From NCBI RefSeq assembly GCF_000759025.1, contig NZ_JPOS01000075.1, positions 1 through 64,000 on the forward strand: a stretch of 64,000 bases of DNA. The letters are read 5' to 3'. This document shows positions 49,055 through 59,288 of this stretch, piece by piece. The DNA is from Phaeodactylibacter xiamenensis (GTDB lineage: Bacteria; Bacteroidota; Bacteroidia; Chitinophagales; Saprospiraceae). The notes below the pieces were generated by a model. That model did no database searches and had not been told where the DNA came from. It was given only the letters and a program-made list of their open reading frames with translations. Position numbers and translations under genes: made by a program. The stretch's first letter is position 1, and each line of letters opens with the position of its first letter.

Positions 49055-50896
49055 ATGAAAATTTGGTATTCTCTTTTTTTCTGTTGCATCACAGTAGCCG
49101 CCCTGCAGGCACAACCCGACCGATGGCAGCAGGCTGCAAAATATACGATGGATATCGACTTTGATGTCAAGAAACATCAGTTCGATGGTAAACAAACATT
49201 GGTCTACACCAATAATTCACCAGATACCCTGCACCGGGCCTTTTATCACCTGTACTTCAATGCGTTCCAGCCGAACAGCATGATGGATGTACGCTCCCAA
49301 AACCTGAAGGACTCGGACCCACGGGTAGGAGGCCGGATTGGTGAGTTGGAGCCGGATGAGATCGGCTACCATGAAATCAACAGCCTTACCGTGGATGGGA
49401 AAAAGGCCACCTTTGAAGTCGTGGGCACCATCCTGGAAGTACAATTGCCTCAGCCCATTCTGCCTAATTCGAAAGCCGTTTTTGAAATGGAGTTCGAGTC
49501 GCAGGTGCCGGTACAAATCCGCCGTTCCGGACGCGATAATGCCGAGGGGATTTCCTACTCCATGGCTCAGTGGTACCCCAAGATGGCAGAATACGACTAT
49601 CAGGGGTGGCATGCCAATCCCTATGTAGGCCGGGAGTTTTACGGCATCTGGGGCGATTTTGACGTGACCATTCATATCGACAGCGAGTACATCATCGGTG
49701 CTACGGGCTACCTGCAAAATCCGAAAGAAATCGGTCACGGGTATACCGATAAAGCTGTGAAGGTGAAAAAAGGCAAAAAACTTTCCTGGAATTTTGTCGC
49801 TCCGGATGTGCACGACTTTGTCTGGGGTGCCGATCCTGACTATACCCATACCACCTACGAGCGGGAAGATGGTATGGTGATGCACTTCTTCTACCAGGAG
49901 AACGAGCGCACCAAAGAGAACTGGGAAGCCCTGCCCGCTATCATGGACGAGGCATTTGCATTCATCAATGAAAACTACGGGCAGTACCCTTACGAACAAT
50001 ACTCCTTCATTCAGGGAGGCGATGGCGGTATGGAATATCCAATGGCGACCCTGATTACCGGCGAGCGCAGCCTGCCCAGTCTGGTAGGCGTATCGGTACA
50101 CGAGCTCATGCATAGCTGGTACCAAATGCTGCTGGGTACCAACGAAGCCCTGTACGCCTGGATGGACGAAGGCTTCACCAGCTGGGCCAGTAGTAATGTG
50201 ATGAACCACCTGCGCGAAAAGGGTTTGATTCCCGGCGAAGCTTCCGATAATCCTCACCTGGGCTCCTACATGGGCTACGCTAATTTCTCCCAAAGCGGGC
50301 TGGAGGAACCCCTGATCACCCATTCGGACCACTTTAATACTAATTCCGCTTACGGCGTGGCTTCCTATGTGAAAGGCGCTGTTTTCCTGGAGCAACTCAA
50401 GTACATCATCGGGGAAGATGCCTTCGATCAGGGCATGCTCCGCTACTTTGATACCTGGAAGTTCAAGCACCCCAACTCCAATGACTTCATCCGTATCATG
50501 GAGAAGCAATCCATGATAGAGCTGGACTGGTACCGCGAATATTGGATTAACACCACACATACCATAGACTACGGCATTGAGAACGTGAAGGTCGATGGGC
50601 GTACCGCCGTAGCTGTACTGAACCGGGTAGGCATTATACCTATGCCTGTGGAGGTGGAAGTGGTGCTTACCGATGGCACGAGCAAGCGGATACTCGTGCC
50701 GCTGCGTATCATGCGTGGCCACAAACCACTGAATGATATGGAGCTGGCTGAAGACTGGCCATGGACGCACCCTCAGTATGAGCTGGACCTGGGTGTGAAA
50801 GCCAAAGACATCGAAAAGGTGGTGATCGATCCCGATTTTGGCATGGCCGATATTGACCGGGAGAACAACACTTACGAAATGATCAGCGACGAATAA
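49055..50896 (+). CDS. M1 family metallopeptidase
   Basis: 'GGMEYPMATLITG', 'VHELMHSWYQMLLGTNEALYAWMDEGFTSW' (HExxH-x18-E). Confidence 0.95.
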   Translation: MKIWYSLFFCCITVAALQAQPDRWQQAAKYTMDIDFDVKKHQFDGKQTLVYTNNSPDTLHRAFYHLYFNAFQPNSMMDVRSQNLKDSDPRVGGRIGELEPDEIGYHEINSLTVDGKKATFEVVGTILEVQLPQPILPNSKAVFEMEFESQVPVQIRRSGRDNAEGISYSMAQWYPKMAEYDYQGWHANPYVGREFYGIWGDFDVTIHIDSEYIIGATGYLQNPKEIGHGYTDKAVKVKKGKKLSWNFVAPDVHDFVWGADPDYTHTTYEREDGMVMHFFYQENERTKENWEALPAIMDEAFAFINENYGQYPYEQYSFIQGGDGGMEYPMATLITGERSLPSLVGVSVHELMHSWYQMLLGTNEALYAWMDEGFTSWASSNVMNHLREKGLIPGEASDNPHLGSYMGYANFSQSGLEEPLITHSDHFNTNSAYGVASYVKGAVFLEQLKYIIGEDAFDQGMLRYFDTWKFKHPNSNDFIRIMEKQSMIELDWYREYWINTTHTIDYGIENVKVDGRTAVAVLNRVGIIPMPVEVEVVLTDGTSKRILVPLRIMRGHKPLNDMELAEDWPWTHPQYELDLGVKAKDIEKVVIDPDFGMADIDRENNTYEMISDE

Positions 50897-50905
50897 AAAA
50901 CCATC

Positions 50906-50936
50906 ACCGGGCGGTGGCATTAACCGCCCGGTTTTA
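50906..50936 (+). terminator. Rho-independent terminator
   Basis: ACCGGGCGGT-ggcatta-ACCGCCCGGTTTTA. Confidence 0.8.
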
Positions 50937-50949
50937 TCCCCTACTTACT

Positions 50950-51318
50950 ATGCATCCTATTCATAAGCAGCTACAGTCCATTGCTTCCTTTACAGCCGGA
51001 GACGACACCGAAATCCGGGAAGTCCTGCACCCCAAGAACGATGGAGTTGACTTTGGCTTCAGTCTGGCACACGCCGCTTTGCAGCCCGGAGAAGCTTCCC
51101 GGCCACACGTCCTGCACGGGCGTTCAGAGACTTACATCATAGTGCAGGGACAGGGTAAGGCCTTCGTTGCCGGGCAAATCATGGAAGCCCGACCAGGCAG
51201 CGTCATTTTCATTCCACCCGGAGCTGAGCAATACATTAAAAACACGGGCGAAGAACCGCTCCACTTCTGGTGCGTGGTCTGCCCACCCTGGACCGCAGAA
51301 ACAGAAGAGGTCGATTGA
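50950..51318 (+). CDS. Cupin domain protein
   Basis: 'RPHVLHGRSETYIIVQGQGKAFVAGQIMEARPGSVIFIPPGAEQYIKNTGEEPLHFWCV'. Confidence 0.88.
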   Translation: MHPIHKQLQSIASFTAGDDTEIREVLHPKNDGVDFGFSLAHAALQPGEASRPHVLHGRSETYIIVQGQGKAFVAGQIMEARPGSVIFIPPGAEQYIKNTGEEPLHFWCVVCPPWTAETEEVD

Positions 51319-51357
51319 TGTCCTGTTGCTTACGCCCTTTGCCCTACCTCTCCGCGT

Positions 51358-51419
51358 CTTTGCGAGCCCTTTCTCTTGTACTCTTTGCGCCCTTTGCGCT
51401 CCCCCTCCGCTTCTTTGCG
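51358..51419. repeat. Irregular CTTTGCG-containing intergenic repeat
   Basis: CTTTGCG at 51358, 51383, 51392 and 51413 in a C/T-rich strand. Confidence 0.6.
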
Positions 51420-51613
51420 TGCAATCCATACCCCAAAGCCCAAGCCATATTCACCCCGCATTTTGGAAAAAAACGTTATTTTTGCAGACCTTTGACCGCC
51501 AGTGAAGCGAGTCTGAATTTTTACTGGCTGTCGGCCCACCACTGTTGCCAGGCCCCACATGTTGAGCTATTTACGAATCAATTCCAGGTCAAGCCGCCGG
51601 AAAAAAAGGATGA

Positions 51614-52831
51614 ATGAGAATTCTTCAGCTGTGTAAAAAATTTCCTTTTCCGCTAAAAGATGGTGAATCTATCGCCGTGACCGCCCTGAGCCGGTCAATG
51701 AAAGCACTTGGGCACGAAGTGCATCTGTTGGCTATGAATACGAGCAAGCACTATTTTCCAAAAGAGAAATTGCCAAAGGCTTTTAATCATTACGCCAGTA
51801 TTCACGATGTGAAAGTCGACAACCGGGTGAAGCCTCTGCAGGCATTGTGGCACCTTCGGGGTACAGCGTCCTATCATATTGCCCGTTTTTGTTCTTCTGA
51901 CTTTGAAAAAAAACTAGTAAAACTGCTCCGGCAAACCGAGTTCGATGTTATACAGCTTGAAACACCCTATTTATCGCCCTACATTCCGGCTATTCGAAAA
52001 TATTCGGATGCGGTAGTGAGCATGCGGGCGCATAACGTAGAATTTGAAATCTGGGAGCGCATCAGCCAAAATACAGCCCTCTGGCCCAAGCGATGGTACC
52101 TCCGCCATCTGACCGGGCGGCTTCGGCAATACGAAATCAGCCAACTGAAAGCCTATGACCACCTGGCCGCTATTACCCGGGGAGACCTGGAGCGTTTCCG
52201 GGAACTGGGCTACGAGGGGTCAGCTACGATCACGCCAATCGGGGTGGACAGCCAATCTTATCAGCCAGACTATTCCAGTTTTCAGAAGCCATTGTCCCTT
52301 TCTTTCATTGGTTCTCTGGACTGGATGCCTAATCTGGAAGGTTTGCAGTGGTTTTTGGACAAGGTCTGGCCGCTGGTACAGGCGCAACAGCCGGGCCTGA
52401 CGCTCCATATTGCCGGTCGGAATACGCCCAAATGGCTATACCGGATGAACCGCCCGGGAATCGTAGTAGAAGGAGAAGTCCCAAGTGCAAGCGCCTTCAT
52501 CAATCAGCACAGCCTGATGGTGGTGCCTTTGCTTTCCGGTAGCGGCATGCGTGCCAAAATTCTGGAAGGTATGGCTCTGGGCAAAGCGGTCCTTAGTACG
52601 CAAATGGGGATGGAAGGCATTAGCGCGGAGCCAGGTATCCACGCCCTGATCGCTAACAGCCCTGAGGAATTCGCCCGGCAGATAGCAGAAGCTTCCAAGC
52701 TTCAGGAGCAAAAAGAACTCGAAACCCTCGGGCGTGAAGCCCGCCGCTTCGTACTGGAAGAGTATGACAGCATGGAGGTGGCCCGCCGTTTGGTACAGGC
52801 TTATGCGGAATTAAGCGTTGAAGCGCTCTGA
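51614..52831 (+). CDS. Glycosyltransferase family 4-like (GT-B)
   Basis: 'LSFIGSLDWMPNLEGLQWFLDKVWPLV', 'VVPLLSGSGMRAKILEGMALGKAVLSTQMGMEGI'. Confidence 0.92.
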   Translation: MRILQLCKKFPFPLKDGESIAVTALSRSMKALGHEVHLLAMNTSKHYFPKEKLPKAFNHYASIHDVKVDNRVKPLQALWHLRGTASYHIARFCSSDFEKKLVKLLRQTEFDVIQLETPYLSPYIPAIRKYSDAVVSMRAHNVEFEIWERISQNTALWPKRWYLRHLTGRLRQYEISQLKAYDHLAAITRGDLERFRELGYEGSATITPIGVDSQSYQPDYSSFQKPLSLSFIGSLDWMPNLEGLQWFLDKVWPLVQAQQPGLTLHIAGRNTPKWLYRMNRPGIVVEGEVPSASAFINQHSLMVVPLLSGSGMRAKILEGMALGKAVLSTQMGMEGISAEPGIHALIANSPEEFARQIAEASKLQEQKELETLGREARRFVLEEYDSMEVARRLVQAYAELSVEAL

Positions 52832-52834
52832 TGC

Positions 52835-54040
52835 ATGGGGCAATGGGCGCTACATATCATGGTTGGGCTGAGCGCACTGGCGCTGTTACATACATACCTG
52901 ATTTACCCTTCGCTGATGCGCTGGCTGGCACGCGGGAAATCACCCAATCAGGATGTCTACCATCCCGAATCTAACTGGCCGCAGGTAGCGGTGATCATGT
53001 CGGCCTACAATGAGGAAGCAGTTATCGAAGAGAAAATGGCTCACCTGCTTGACCTTCGTTATCCGGAGGGGCGGCTGTCCATTTTTATTGGTTCGGACTG
53101 TTCAGATGACCGCACAAATGATATCATTGCGCCCATCGCTGCGGAGAAAAAGCACATCCACTTTTTCCCGTTTCAGCAAAGGCGGGGCAAACCCGAAGTT
53201 ATCAATGAACTGGCAGGGTACGCCCGGCAGCAATTTGTATCGGACGGTATCGACCCCATTTTTGTGGTAACGGATGCAAGCGTTATGCCTGCTCCCGAGG
53301 TGCTGTTCAAGCTCGTACAGCACTTCCAAAATCCGGAAATCGGGCTGGTCGATGCACACATATTGCATACGGGTATGCAGCAACAGGGCATTTCCGAAGC
53401 GGAGAATACTTACATCTCCGGTGAGGTCCGCCTGAAACACTACGAAGGGCTGGTCTGGGGTCGAATGATGGGCCCCTTTGGCGGCTTTTATGCGATCCGG
53501 GCCCGCTATTTCAGCAGAGTGCCTCCAACCTATCTGGTGGATGACTTTTACATCACCATGCGTATGTTTGAGCAGGGCGGGCTAGCCATTAACGAACTGG
53601 ACGCCATCTGTTACGAAGCTGTTTCTCATGAAATACAAGAGGAATACCGCCGGAAAGCCCGTATCTCAGCCGGCAATTTTCAAAACCTGACGACATTCCC
53701 GCATTTGTGGTGGCCACCGGTAAATCCGCTGCAGTTTGCGTTTTTTTCTCATAAAGCCCTTCGGTGGCTTGGCCCGTTTTTCCTACTTTTGATCCTGGCG
53801 GGCAGTGCTGTCCTCGCAGCATTGGGCAACTTATTCTGGCAGTGGTTGTTTGCCGTATTGACGGGTGGTATCATCCTGGTGCCCGTCCTGGATCAGCTGC
53901 TTCGGAAAGCAGGCTTGCATTGGCTGCCCCTGCGGGGTGCCCATTATTTTTTGGCAATGAACCTGGCTTTGCTTACCGGTTTTTTCAAATTTATTAAAGG
54001 AGTACGCTCAAATGTCTGGCAACCAACTAAACGTAACTAA
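52835..54040 (+). CDS. Glycosyltransferase family 2 membrane protein
   Basis: 'QVAVIMSAYNEEAVIEEKMAHLLDL', 'FVVTDASVMPAPEVL', C-terminal TM segments. Confidence 0.92.
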   Translation: MGQWALHIMVGLSALALLHTYLIYPSLMRWLARGKSPNQDVYHPESNWPQVAVIMSAYNEEAVIEEKMAHLLDLRYPEGRLSIFIGSDCSDDRTNDIIAPIAAEKKHIHFFPFQQRRGKPEVINELAGYARQQFVSDGIDPIFVVTDASVMPAPEVLFKLVQHFQNPEIGLVDAHILHTGMQQQGISEAENTYISGEVRLKHYEGLVWGRMMGPFGGFYAIRARYFSRVPPTYLVDDFYITMRMFEQGGLAINELDAICYEAVSHEIQEEYRRKARISAGNFQNLTTFPHLWWPPVNPLQFAFFSHKALRWLGPFFLLLILAGSAVLAALGNLFWQWLFAVLTGGIILVPVLDQLLRKAGLHWLPLRGAHYFLAMNLALLTGFFKFIKGVRSNVWQPTKRN

Positions 54041-55172
54041 GCAACAGGGTTTTCAACTCAATACCATTGATGAGGCCATCCGTGATATTAAAGCGGGAAA
54101 GGTAATCATTGTGGTGGATGACGAAGACCGCGAAAATGAAGGCGATTTTATCTGTGCAGCCGAGTGTGTGACGCCAGAGATCATTAATTTTATGGCCACT
54201 CATGGGCGTGGGTTGATCTGTTCGCCTATTGATGAAAAGCGGGCAGATGAGCTGGACCTCAAAATGATGGTCTCTTCCAATACCGCCCTGCATGAAACGG
54301 CTTTTACCGTATCGATCGACCTGATTGGGCATGGTTGTACTACAGGTATTTCGGCTTACGACCGGGCTACCGGTATCCGAAAATTAGTGGACCCGGCTAC
54401 CAAGTCTACTGATTACGCCCGCCCGGGGCATATTTTCCCGCTGCGGGCCAAGACCGGGGGCGTCCTCCGCCGTACCGGGCATACTGAAGCAGCCATCGAC
54501 CTGGCTCGTCTTGCCGGCTTTGAGCCAGCAGGTGTACTGGTGGAGATCCTTAACGAAGACGGGACGATGGCCCGCCTGCCGGAACTCATGAAAATTGCAG
54601 AGCGCTTCGACCTCAAAGTCATCGCCATCAAAGATTTGGTGGCTTACCGGATGCGCAACGAGCGCCTGATCAAGCGGGAGCTATCTGTTTCCATTGATAC
54701 CCAATACGGGCCCTTCGAAGTCATCGCATTCCGCCAACTCACCACGGATGATATCCACCTGGCTATAAAAAGAGGCGACTGGAAAGTAAATGACCCCGTC
54801 CTGGTACGTGTGCATTCCTCTACCGAAACTGGTGAAATTTTGGGCGGTCTTTTCAATAGCTACGGTGTACAGCTGCAAAAAGCCGTTGAGATGATTGCTG
54901 AAGAAGATCAGGGTTTGCTGCTCTACATGCGCCACAGCGAGAAATCAGATGCTATTCTTCACCACCTTGCAGATTATCAGAAGCGGCAGTATAATGGCGA
55001 AAACCCTGAGCTCAGCAAACGAGCCGAAATGACCCAGCGGGACTTTGGTGTAGGTGCACAAATCCTGCACGATATGAATGTGACCAAGCTGCGGCTCATC
55101 ACCAATACGCCCCGTAAACGGGTGGGACTGATCGGGTACGGTTTGGAAGTAGTGGAGAATATTACGATGTAG
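54012..55172 (+). CDS. ribBA: Bifunctional 3,4-DHBP synthase / GTP cyclohydrolase II-like
   Basis: '[21 protein letters not shown]', '[29 protein letters not shown]'; C-term '[21 protein letters not shown]'. Confidence 0.93.
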   Translation: MSGNQLNVTKQQGFQLNTIDEAIRDIKAGKVIIVVDDEDRENEGDFICAAECVTPEIINFMATHGRGLICSPIDEKRADELDLKMMVSSNTALHETAFTVSIDLIGHGCTTGISAYDRATGIRKLVDPATKSTDYARPGHIFPLRAKTGGVLRRTGHTEAAIDLARLAGFEPAGVLVEILNEDGTMARLPELMKIAERFDLKVIAIKDLVAYRMRNERLIKRELSVSIDTQYGPFEVIAFRQLTTDDIHLAIKRGDWKVNDPVLVRVHSSTETGEILGGLFNSYGVQLQKAVEMIAEEDQGLLLYMRHSEKSDAILHHLADYQKRQYNGENPELSKRAEMTQRDFGVGAQILHDMNVTKLRLITNTPRKRVGLIGYGLEVVENITM

Positions 55173-55174
55173 GT

Positions 55175-55813
55175 ATGCGGTACGAACGCAAGTACCGCAT
55201 AGAGCATGCTCACCCGCAGGTGGTCCAGGTGGTCATCCGGCAGCACCCGGCGGGCTTTCGGCCGCTGTTCCCACCCCGGCAGATTAATAATTTATATTTT
55301 GATACGCCTGATTTTGCTGCTTTTCAGGATAATGTCACCGGTACGCCCCAACGCCTGAAGTATCGCCTTCGCTGGTACGGGGACGATTTCTCCTGCATCC
55401 GCAATCCGGTGCTGGAGGTAAAAATCAAAGACAATCTGGTAGGGTGGAAAAAGCATTACCCCTTACCGGAAGGCAGGTACAGTGCTTTGGACTGGGAAAA
55501 GCTGGTCAGCCTGTGCCGGGAAACCCTGGGAAAGGGACTGGACTTACAACCCGTTTTGTTCAATACTTACCAGCGTTCTTACTGGGGGGCACCCGCGCTG
55601 CCTTTCCGGCTCACAATGGATACCGGGCTGCGGTTCGGGCCCTATCAGGCGCACCGGGAGCCTGCCCTGCCTTTTACGGATTCCGCTACTGTAATTGAAG
55701 TCAAATACGATCAGCAGGAAGACGAGGGTACGGCATTCATCCTGCAGCACTTGCCTTTCCGGTTGAGTAAGAACTCCAAATTTGTAACCGGCATCAACCT
55801 CTGTTACGGTTAA
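55175..55813 (+). CDS. VTC domain (polyphosphate polymerase-like) protein
   Basis: 'RYERKYRIE', 'INNLYFDTPDFAAFQDNVTGTPQRLKYRLRWYGD', 'VIEVKYDQ'. Confidence 0.88.
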   Translation: MRYERKYRIEHAHPQVVQVVIRQHPAGFRPLFPPRQINNLYFDTPDFAAFQDNVTGTPQRLKYRLRWYGDDFSCIRNPVLEVKIKDNLVGWKKHYPLPEGRYSALDWEKLVSLCRETLGKGLDLQPVLFNTYQRSYWGAPALPFRLTMDTGLRFGPYQAHREPALPFTDSATVIEVKYDQQEDEGTAFILQHLPFRLSKNSKFVTGINLCYG

Positions 55814-56850
55814 AACTTAGGGCAAAGCACCACCTCGTCCTCGTACTCGCCCAGATAAGCCAGAGAGAGCTCAAAAGCGCCCCGTTGTTTGCGCAGGGAG
55901 CCTATACCGTCAATGCGGGCATCATAGCTCAGCCCCAGCAGGAAGTTGCTGAACTCAATACCTACCATGCCCACAACGGCATCGAGCATGAAGTTATCCA
56001 GCTCGTCCCGGACCGGGCGTACCCAGCCTCCGGTATGCAGGGCTACGCCTGAAATTTCATCAATCAGGAAGCGGATATTGCTGCCCGCATTAGCCGCCAG
56101 GTGAGGGCCCTGTGCATACAGCAGCGCCCGTGGCTGAATCTGAATACCCAGGCCTACCGGGATATTCACATTGACATAAGCGGTGTATTTGCGGTGCAGA
56201 AAGTCGGAATTGCCCAGTTCGGGCTGATCCTCGTTATAAAAGAAACTGATCTGCGGCTCCAAAATATGGTGCATTGCGGCACCCGCATAGACAGAAACAC
56301 CTTTCTTGGGCGCATAGGTGTAATTAATACCCGCCGAAATATCGCCATAGGCAAAGTTATTGGCAGGAAGGATTTCAGCGCTTGGATTGGTATACCCATC
56401 ATCGCCACCGAACTGATCTTCAAAATTGAAGCGCTCGTAGCCGAAGTTGCGCTGTGCCAGCCCTGCCTGGAAGCCGGCGCTTAAGAACTGATCGTTGGAT
56501 TTGCTCAGGCTTTTGTGAAAAGCCCCGGCGACATTGATCTGATTATTGGAAAAGCCGAATTTTGGTACCCGGTCATTGTAAAAAACCACACCCACACCAA
56601 AGGCATCCTTATACCGCTTGCCGATGCTGTTGAGCCCGAAGCGCAGGTCAACTGCTCCGGCATAAGTCTGATACGGGTTTTGGTCCCGGTAGACGAGCGC
56701 CACCCGGTATTTCCCGTTGAAGGTGCCGCTCAGAGCCGGGTTAAGGGTGAGCGGTGCTGCAAAGAATTGAGTAAAGTGCTGGTCTTGCGCGGTAAGGCGC
56801 AGGCCACTCAGCAAAGTAAAACAAAAAAGGAGCAGGAATAGCTTCTTCAT
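55810..56850 (-). CDS. PorP/SprF family type IX secretion membrane protein
   Basis: 'QDQHFTQFFAAPLTLNPALSGTFNGKYRVALVYRDQ' and 'LLGLSYD' pattern. Confidence 0.95.
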   Translation of the reverse strand: MKKLFLLLFCFTLLSGLRLTAQDQHFTQFFAAPLTLNPALSGTFNGKYRVALVYRDQNPYQTYAGAVDLRFGLNSIGKRYKDAFGVGVVFYNDRVPKFGFSNNQINVAGAFHKSLSKSNDQFLSAGFQAGLAQRNFGYERFNFEDQFGGDDGYTNPSAEILPANNFAYGDISAGINYTYAPKKGVSVYAGAAMHHILEPQISFFYNEDQPELGNSDFLHRKYTAYVNVNIPVGLGIQIQPRALLYAQGPHLAANAGSNIRFLIDEISGVALHTGGWVRPVRDELDNFMLDAVVGMVGIEFSNFLLGLSYDARIDGIGSLRKQRGAFELSLAYLGEYEDEVVLCPKF

Positions 56851-56997
56851 AGAATCGGTTCATGTGATTGTGCGGCCAAAGTTAAACAGGCCGCCGGACT
56901 AAAACGAGTATTTCGCGCTGATAAGTCAGAAATAGGAACGGAATTGGCTGATATTTATTATTTTTGAAAATATCTTGATTTCCGTAAACCCGCATGC

Positions 56998-57849
56998 ATG
57001 CCCTCTTACGCTATTTGCCCATTGAGCAACGTGCCTATCCGGAGCAATTCTTCGGACAAGAGCGAGATCGTGTCCCAACTACTGTTTGGTGAGCTGGCTG
57101 AGGTGCTGGAAACCAAAGGCCGGCAATGGGCAAAAATACGCTGTATCTGGGACAATTACGTTGGCTGGGTGGCTGCCAATCAGCTCAAAGCCATTACACC
57201 CAGTGAATTGTCGGTTTTCCGGGAGCACTTTGCCTACAGCCTGGAGCTTTTTCAACCTCTAATGGCGGATAATGAAGTGATACCTGTGGTTATGGGCGCA
57301 CGTCTGCCCAACTTCGATGGCATGCGCTTCGCACTTGACAATACGGTCTATACCTTCAGTGGCCAGGCAGTTTTTCCGGAGCACATCAAGCCTTCTGCCG
57401 AATTTATCCTCAAAATTGCGCGGCGTTATCTGCATGCGCCCTTCCTCCACGGTGGGCGTTCCCCCATGGGTATAGATGCTGCCGGCTTCACACAAATGGT
57501 GTTCAAAATTGCCAATATTGCTTTGCCCCGTGAAGCAGCCCAACAGGTCTACATCGGTACAGCCGTAGATTTTGTAGAGCAGTCTATGCCTGGTGATGTG
57601 GCTTTCTTTGAAAACCGTACCGGGCGTATTACCCATTGCGGTATCATTTTGCCGGATGCGGAGGTCATTCACGCTTTCGGCAGTGTGCGTATTGACAAGA
57701 TTGACCACTACGGTATCTACGACCGGTCTGAAAAACGATACACGCACCGCCTGCGCGTCGTCCGCAGAATGCTGAAGACGGAGGCCACTCCCAAGCAGGT
57801 GAAACGCCGGGTGAGCGGGCATATCCCCAATCAGGTGGAGCTCTTTTAG
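56998..57849 (+). CDS. C40 (NlpC/P60) peptidase with N-terminal SH3-like domain
   Basis: SH3-like 'SNKSEIVSQLLFGELAEVLETKGRQWAKIRCIWDNYVGWV' region; 'GRSPMGIDAAGFTQMVFKIANIALPREAAQQ', 'VAFFENRTGRITHCGIIL'; the usual C40 DCSG nucleophile site reads 'DAAG' here. Confidence 0.85.
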   Translation: MPSYAICPLSNVPIRSNSSDKSEIVSQLLFGELAEVLETKGRQWAKIRCIWDNYVGWVAANQLKAITPSELSVFREHFAYSLELFQPLMADNEVIPVVMGARLPNFDGMRFALDNTVYTFSGQAVFPEHIKPSAEFILKIARRYLHAPFLHGGRSPMGIDAAGFTQMVFKIANIALPREAAQQVYIGTAVDFVEQSMPGDVAFFENRTGRITHCGIILPDAEVIHAFGSVRIDKIDHYGIYDRSEKRYTHRLRVVRRMLKTEATPKQVKRRVSGHIPNQVELF

Positions 57850-57895
57850 ACGATGTTGGAGGACGCGCTCTAAAAACGAATCCCCCAAAACAGCC

Positions 57896-59254
57896 TTACA
57901 CCGCCCGGATAATATCGTACTGCGTCAGAATGTGCAGGGTCCCCGCCTTGTCCTTCGCAATAACAGCCGGAATAGTCCGGTCTACATACTTGCTCAGCTG
58001 AGAAAAAGGCAGATCTTCCTCTACCAGTGGGAACGGAGCGCCCATGATGGCCGCAACGGTTTGCTCAGCGTGGTTCATGGGATTTTCCAATAAGTAGGAC
58101 AAGACAGCAGTTTCCGTGATCGAGCCGACCATTTCACCTTCCCGCATGACTGGCAACTGAGAAATATCGTGGTCCTTCATCATTTTGAAGGCAGCCTGAA
58201 CGGTATCCGTTTCGCTAAGGGTGATGAAACGGTCGTCATGCTTCATATTCAGCAAGTCGCGCACACAAAGTTCGCGCTCCAGGAAGCCCCGTTCCCGCAT
58301 CCATTCATCATTATAGATTTTACCGACGTAGCGGCTTCCGTGATCGTGGATAACCACCACCACCACATCTTCGGGCGTAAGTTCATCCTTAAGCTGCAAC
58401 AGTCCGGCAACAGCAGAACCTGCAGAATAGCCCAGCAGCAGGCCTTCTTCGCGGGCCAGGCGCCGGGCCATGAGAGCACCGTCCTTATCGGTCACCTTTT
58501 CGAAGCGGTCAATTACTTTGAAGTCCACATTCTCGGGGATAATATCTTCGCCTATGCCTTCTGTGATATAAGGGTAGATTTCCTTTTCGTCAAACTCGCC
58601 CGTCTCGTGGTACTTCTTAAAAACGGAGCCATAAGTGTCAATGCCCCAGATTTTAACATCCGGGTTTTGCTCCTTGAGGTAGCGCCCGGTGCCGGAAATG
58701 GTGCCGCCGGTGCCTACACCCACTACCATGTGAGTGATTTTACCATCGGTCTGTTTCCAGATTTCAGGGCCGGTGCTTTCGTAGTGAGCGGTGCGGTTGG
58801 ACAGATTGTCATACTGATTGCACCAGTAGCTGTTAGGGATTTCCGTGCTCAGGCGGCGGGCTACGCTGTAGTAAGAACGAGGGTCATCGGCCTCTACATT
58901 AGTAGGGCAAACAATGACTTCGCCACCCACTGCGCGGAGGAGGTCTATTTTTTCCTTCGACTGCTTATCGGTGGTGGTGAAAATACATTTGTAGCCTTTG
59001 ACTGCTGCCGCGAGGGCCAGGCCCATGCCCGTATTGCCGGAAGTACATTCAATGATGGTCCCTCCGGGTTTGATGTCCCCCCGGGCTTCTGCATCTTGTA
59101 GCATCTTCATCGCCATCCGGTCTTTGATAGAGTGTCCCGGATTGAAGGTCTCCACTTTCATCAGTACCGTTGCCGGGATGTCTTTAACGACTTTATGGAG
59201 CTTGACAAGCGGTGTATTTCCAATGGTATGCAGGATATTTTCGTAGTATTCCAT
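57896..59254 (-). CDS. Cystathionine beta-synthase-like PLP enzyme with CBS domains
   Basis: 'NPGHSIKDRMAMKML', 'ECTSGNTGMGLALAAAVKGYKCIF', C-terminal paired CBS domains. Confidence 0.93.
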   Translation of the reverse strand: MEYYENILHTIGNTPLVKLHKVVKDIPATVLMKVETFNPGHSIKDRMAMKMLQDAEARGDIKPGGTIIECTSGNTGMGLALAAAVKGYKCIFTTTDKQSKEKIDLLRAVGGEVIVCPTNVEADDPRSYYSVARRLSTEIPNSYWCNQYDNLSNRTAHYESTGPEIWKQTDGKITHMVVGVGTGGTISGTGRYLKEQNPDVKIWGIDTYGSVFKKYHETGEFDEKEIYPYITEGIGEDIIPENVDFKVIDRFEKVTDKDGALMARRLAREEGLLLGYSAGSAVAGLLQLKDELTPEDVVVVVIHDHGSRYVGKIYNDEWMRERGFLERELCVRDLLNMKHDDRFITLSETDTVQAAFKMMKDHDISQLPVMREGEMVGSITETAVLSYLLENPMNHAEQTVAAIMGAPFPLVEEDLPFSQLSKYVDRTIPAVIAKDKAGTLHILTQYDIIRAV

Positions 59255-59288
59255 GGGTTTTACTTGGTTTGCCGCAAAGGTATAAAAT

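Noticed and set aside
49217-50920. 567-aa minus-strand ORF
   Set aside because: Antisense to the clearly coding M1 peptidase gene; His/Val/Gly-rich shadow translation.
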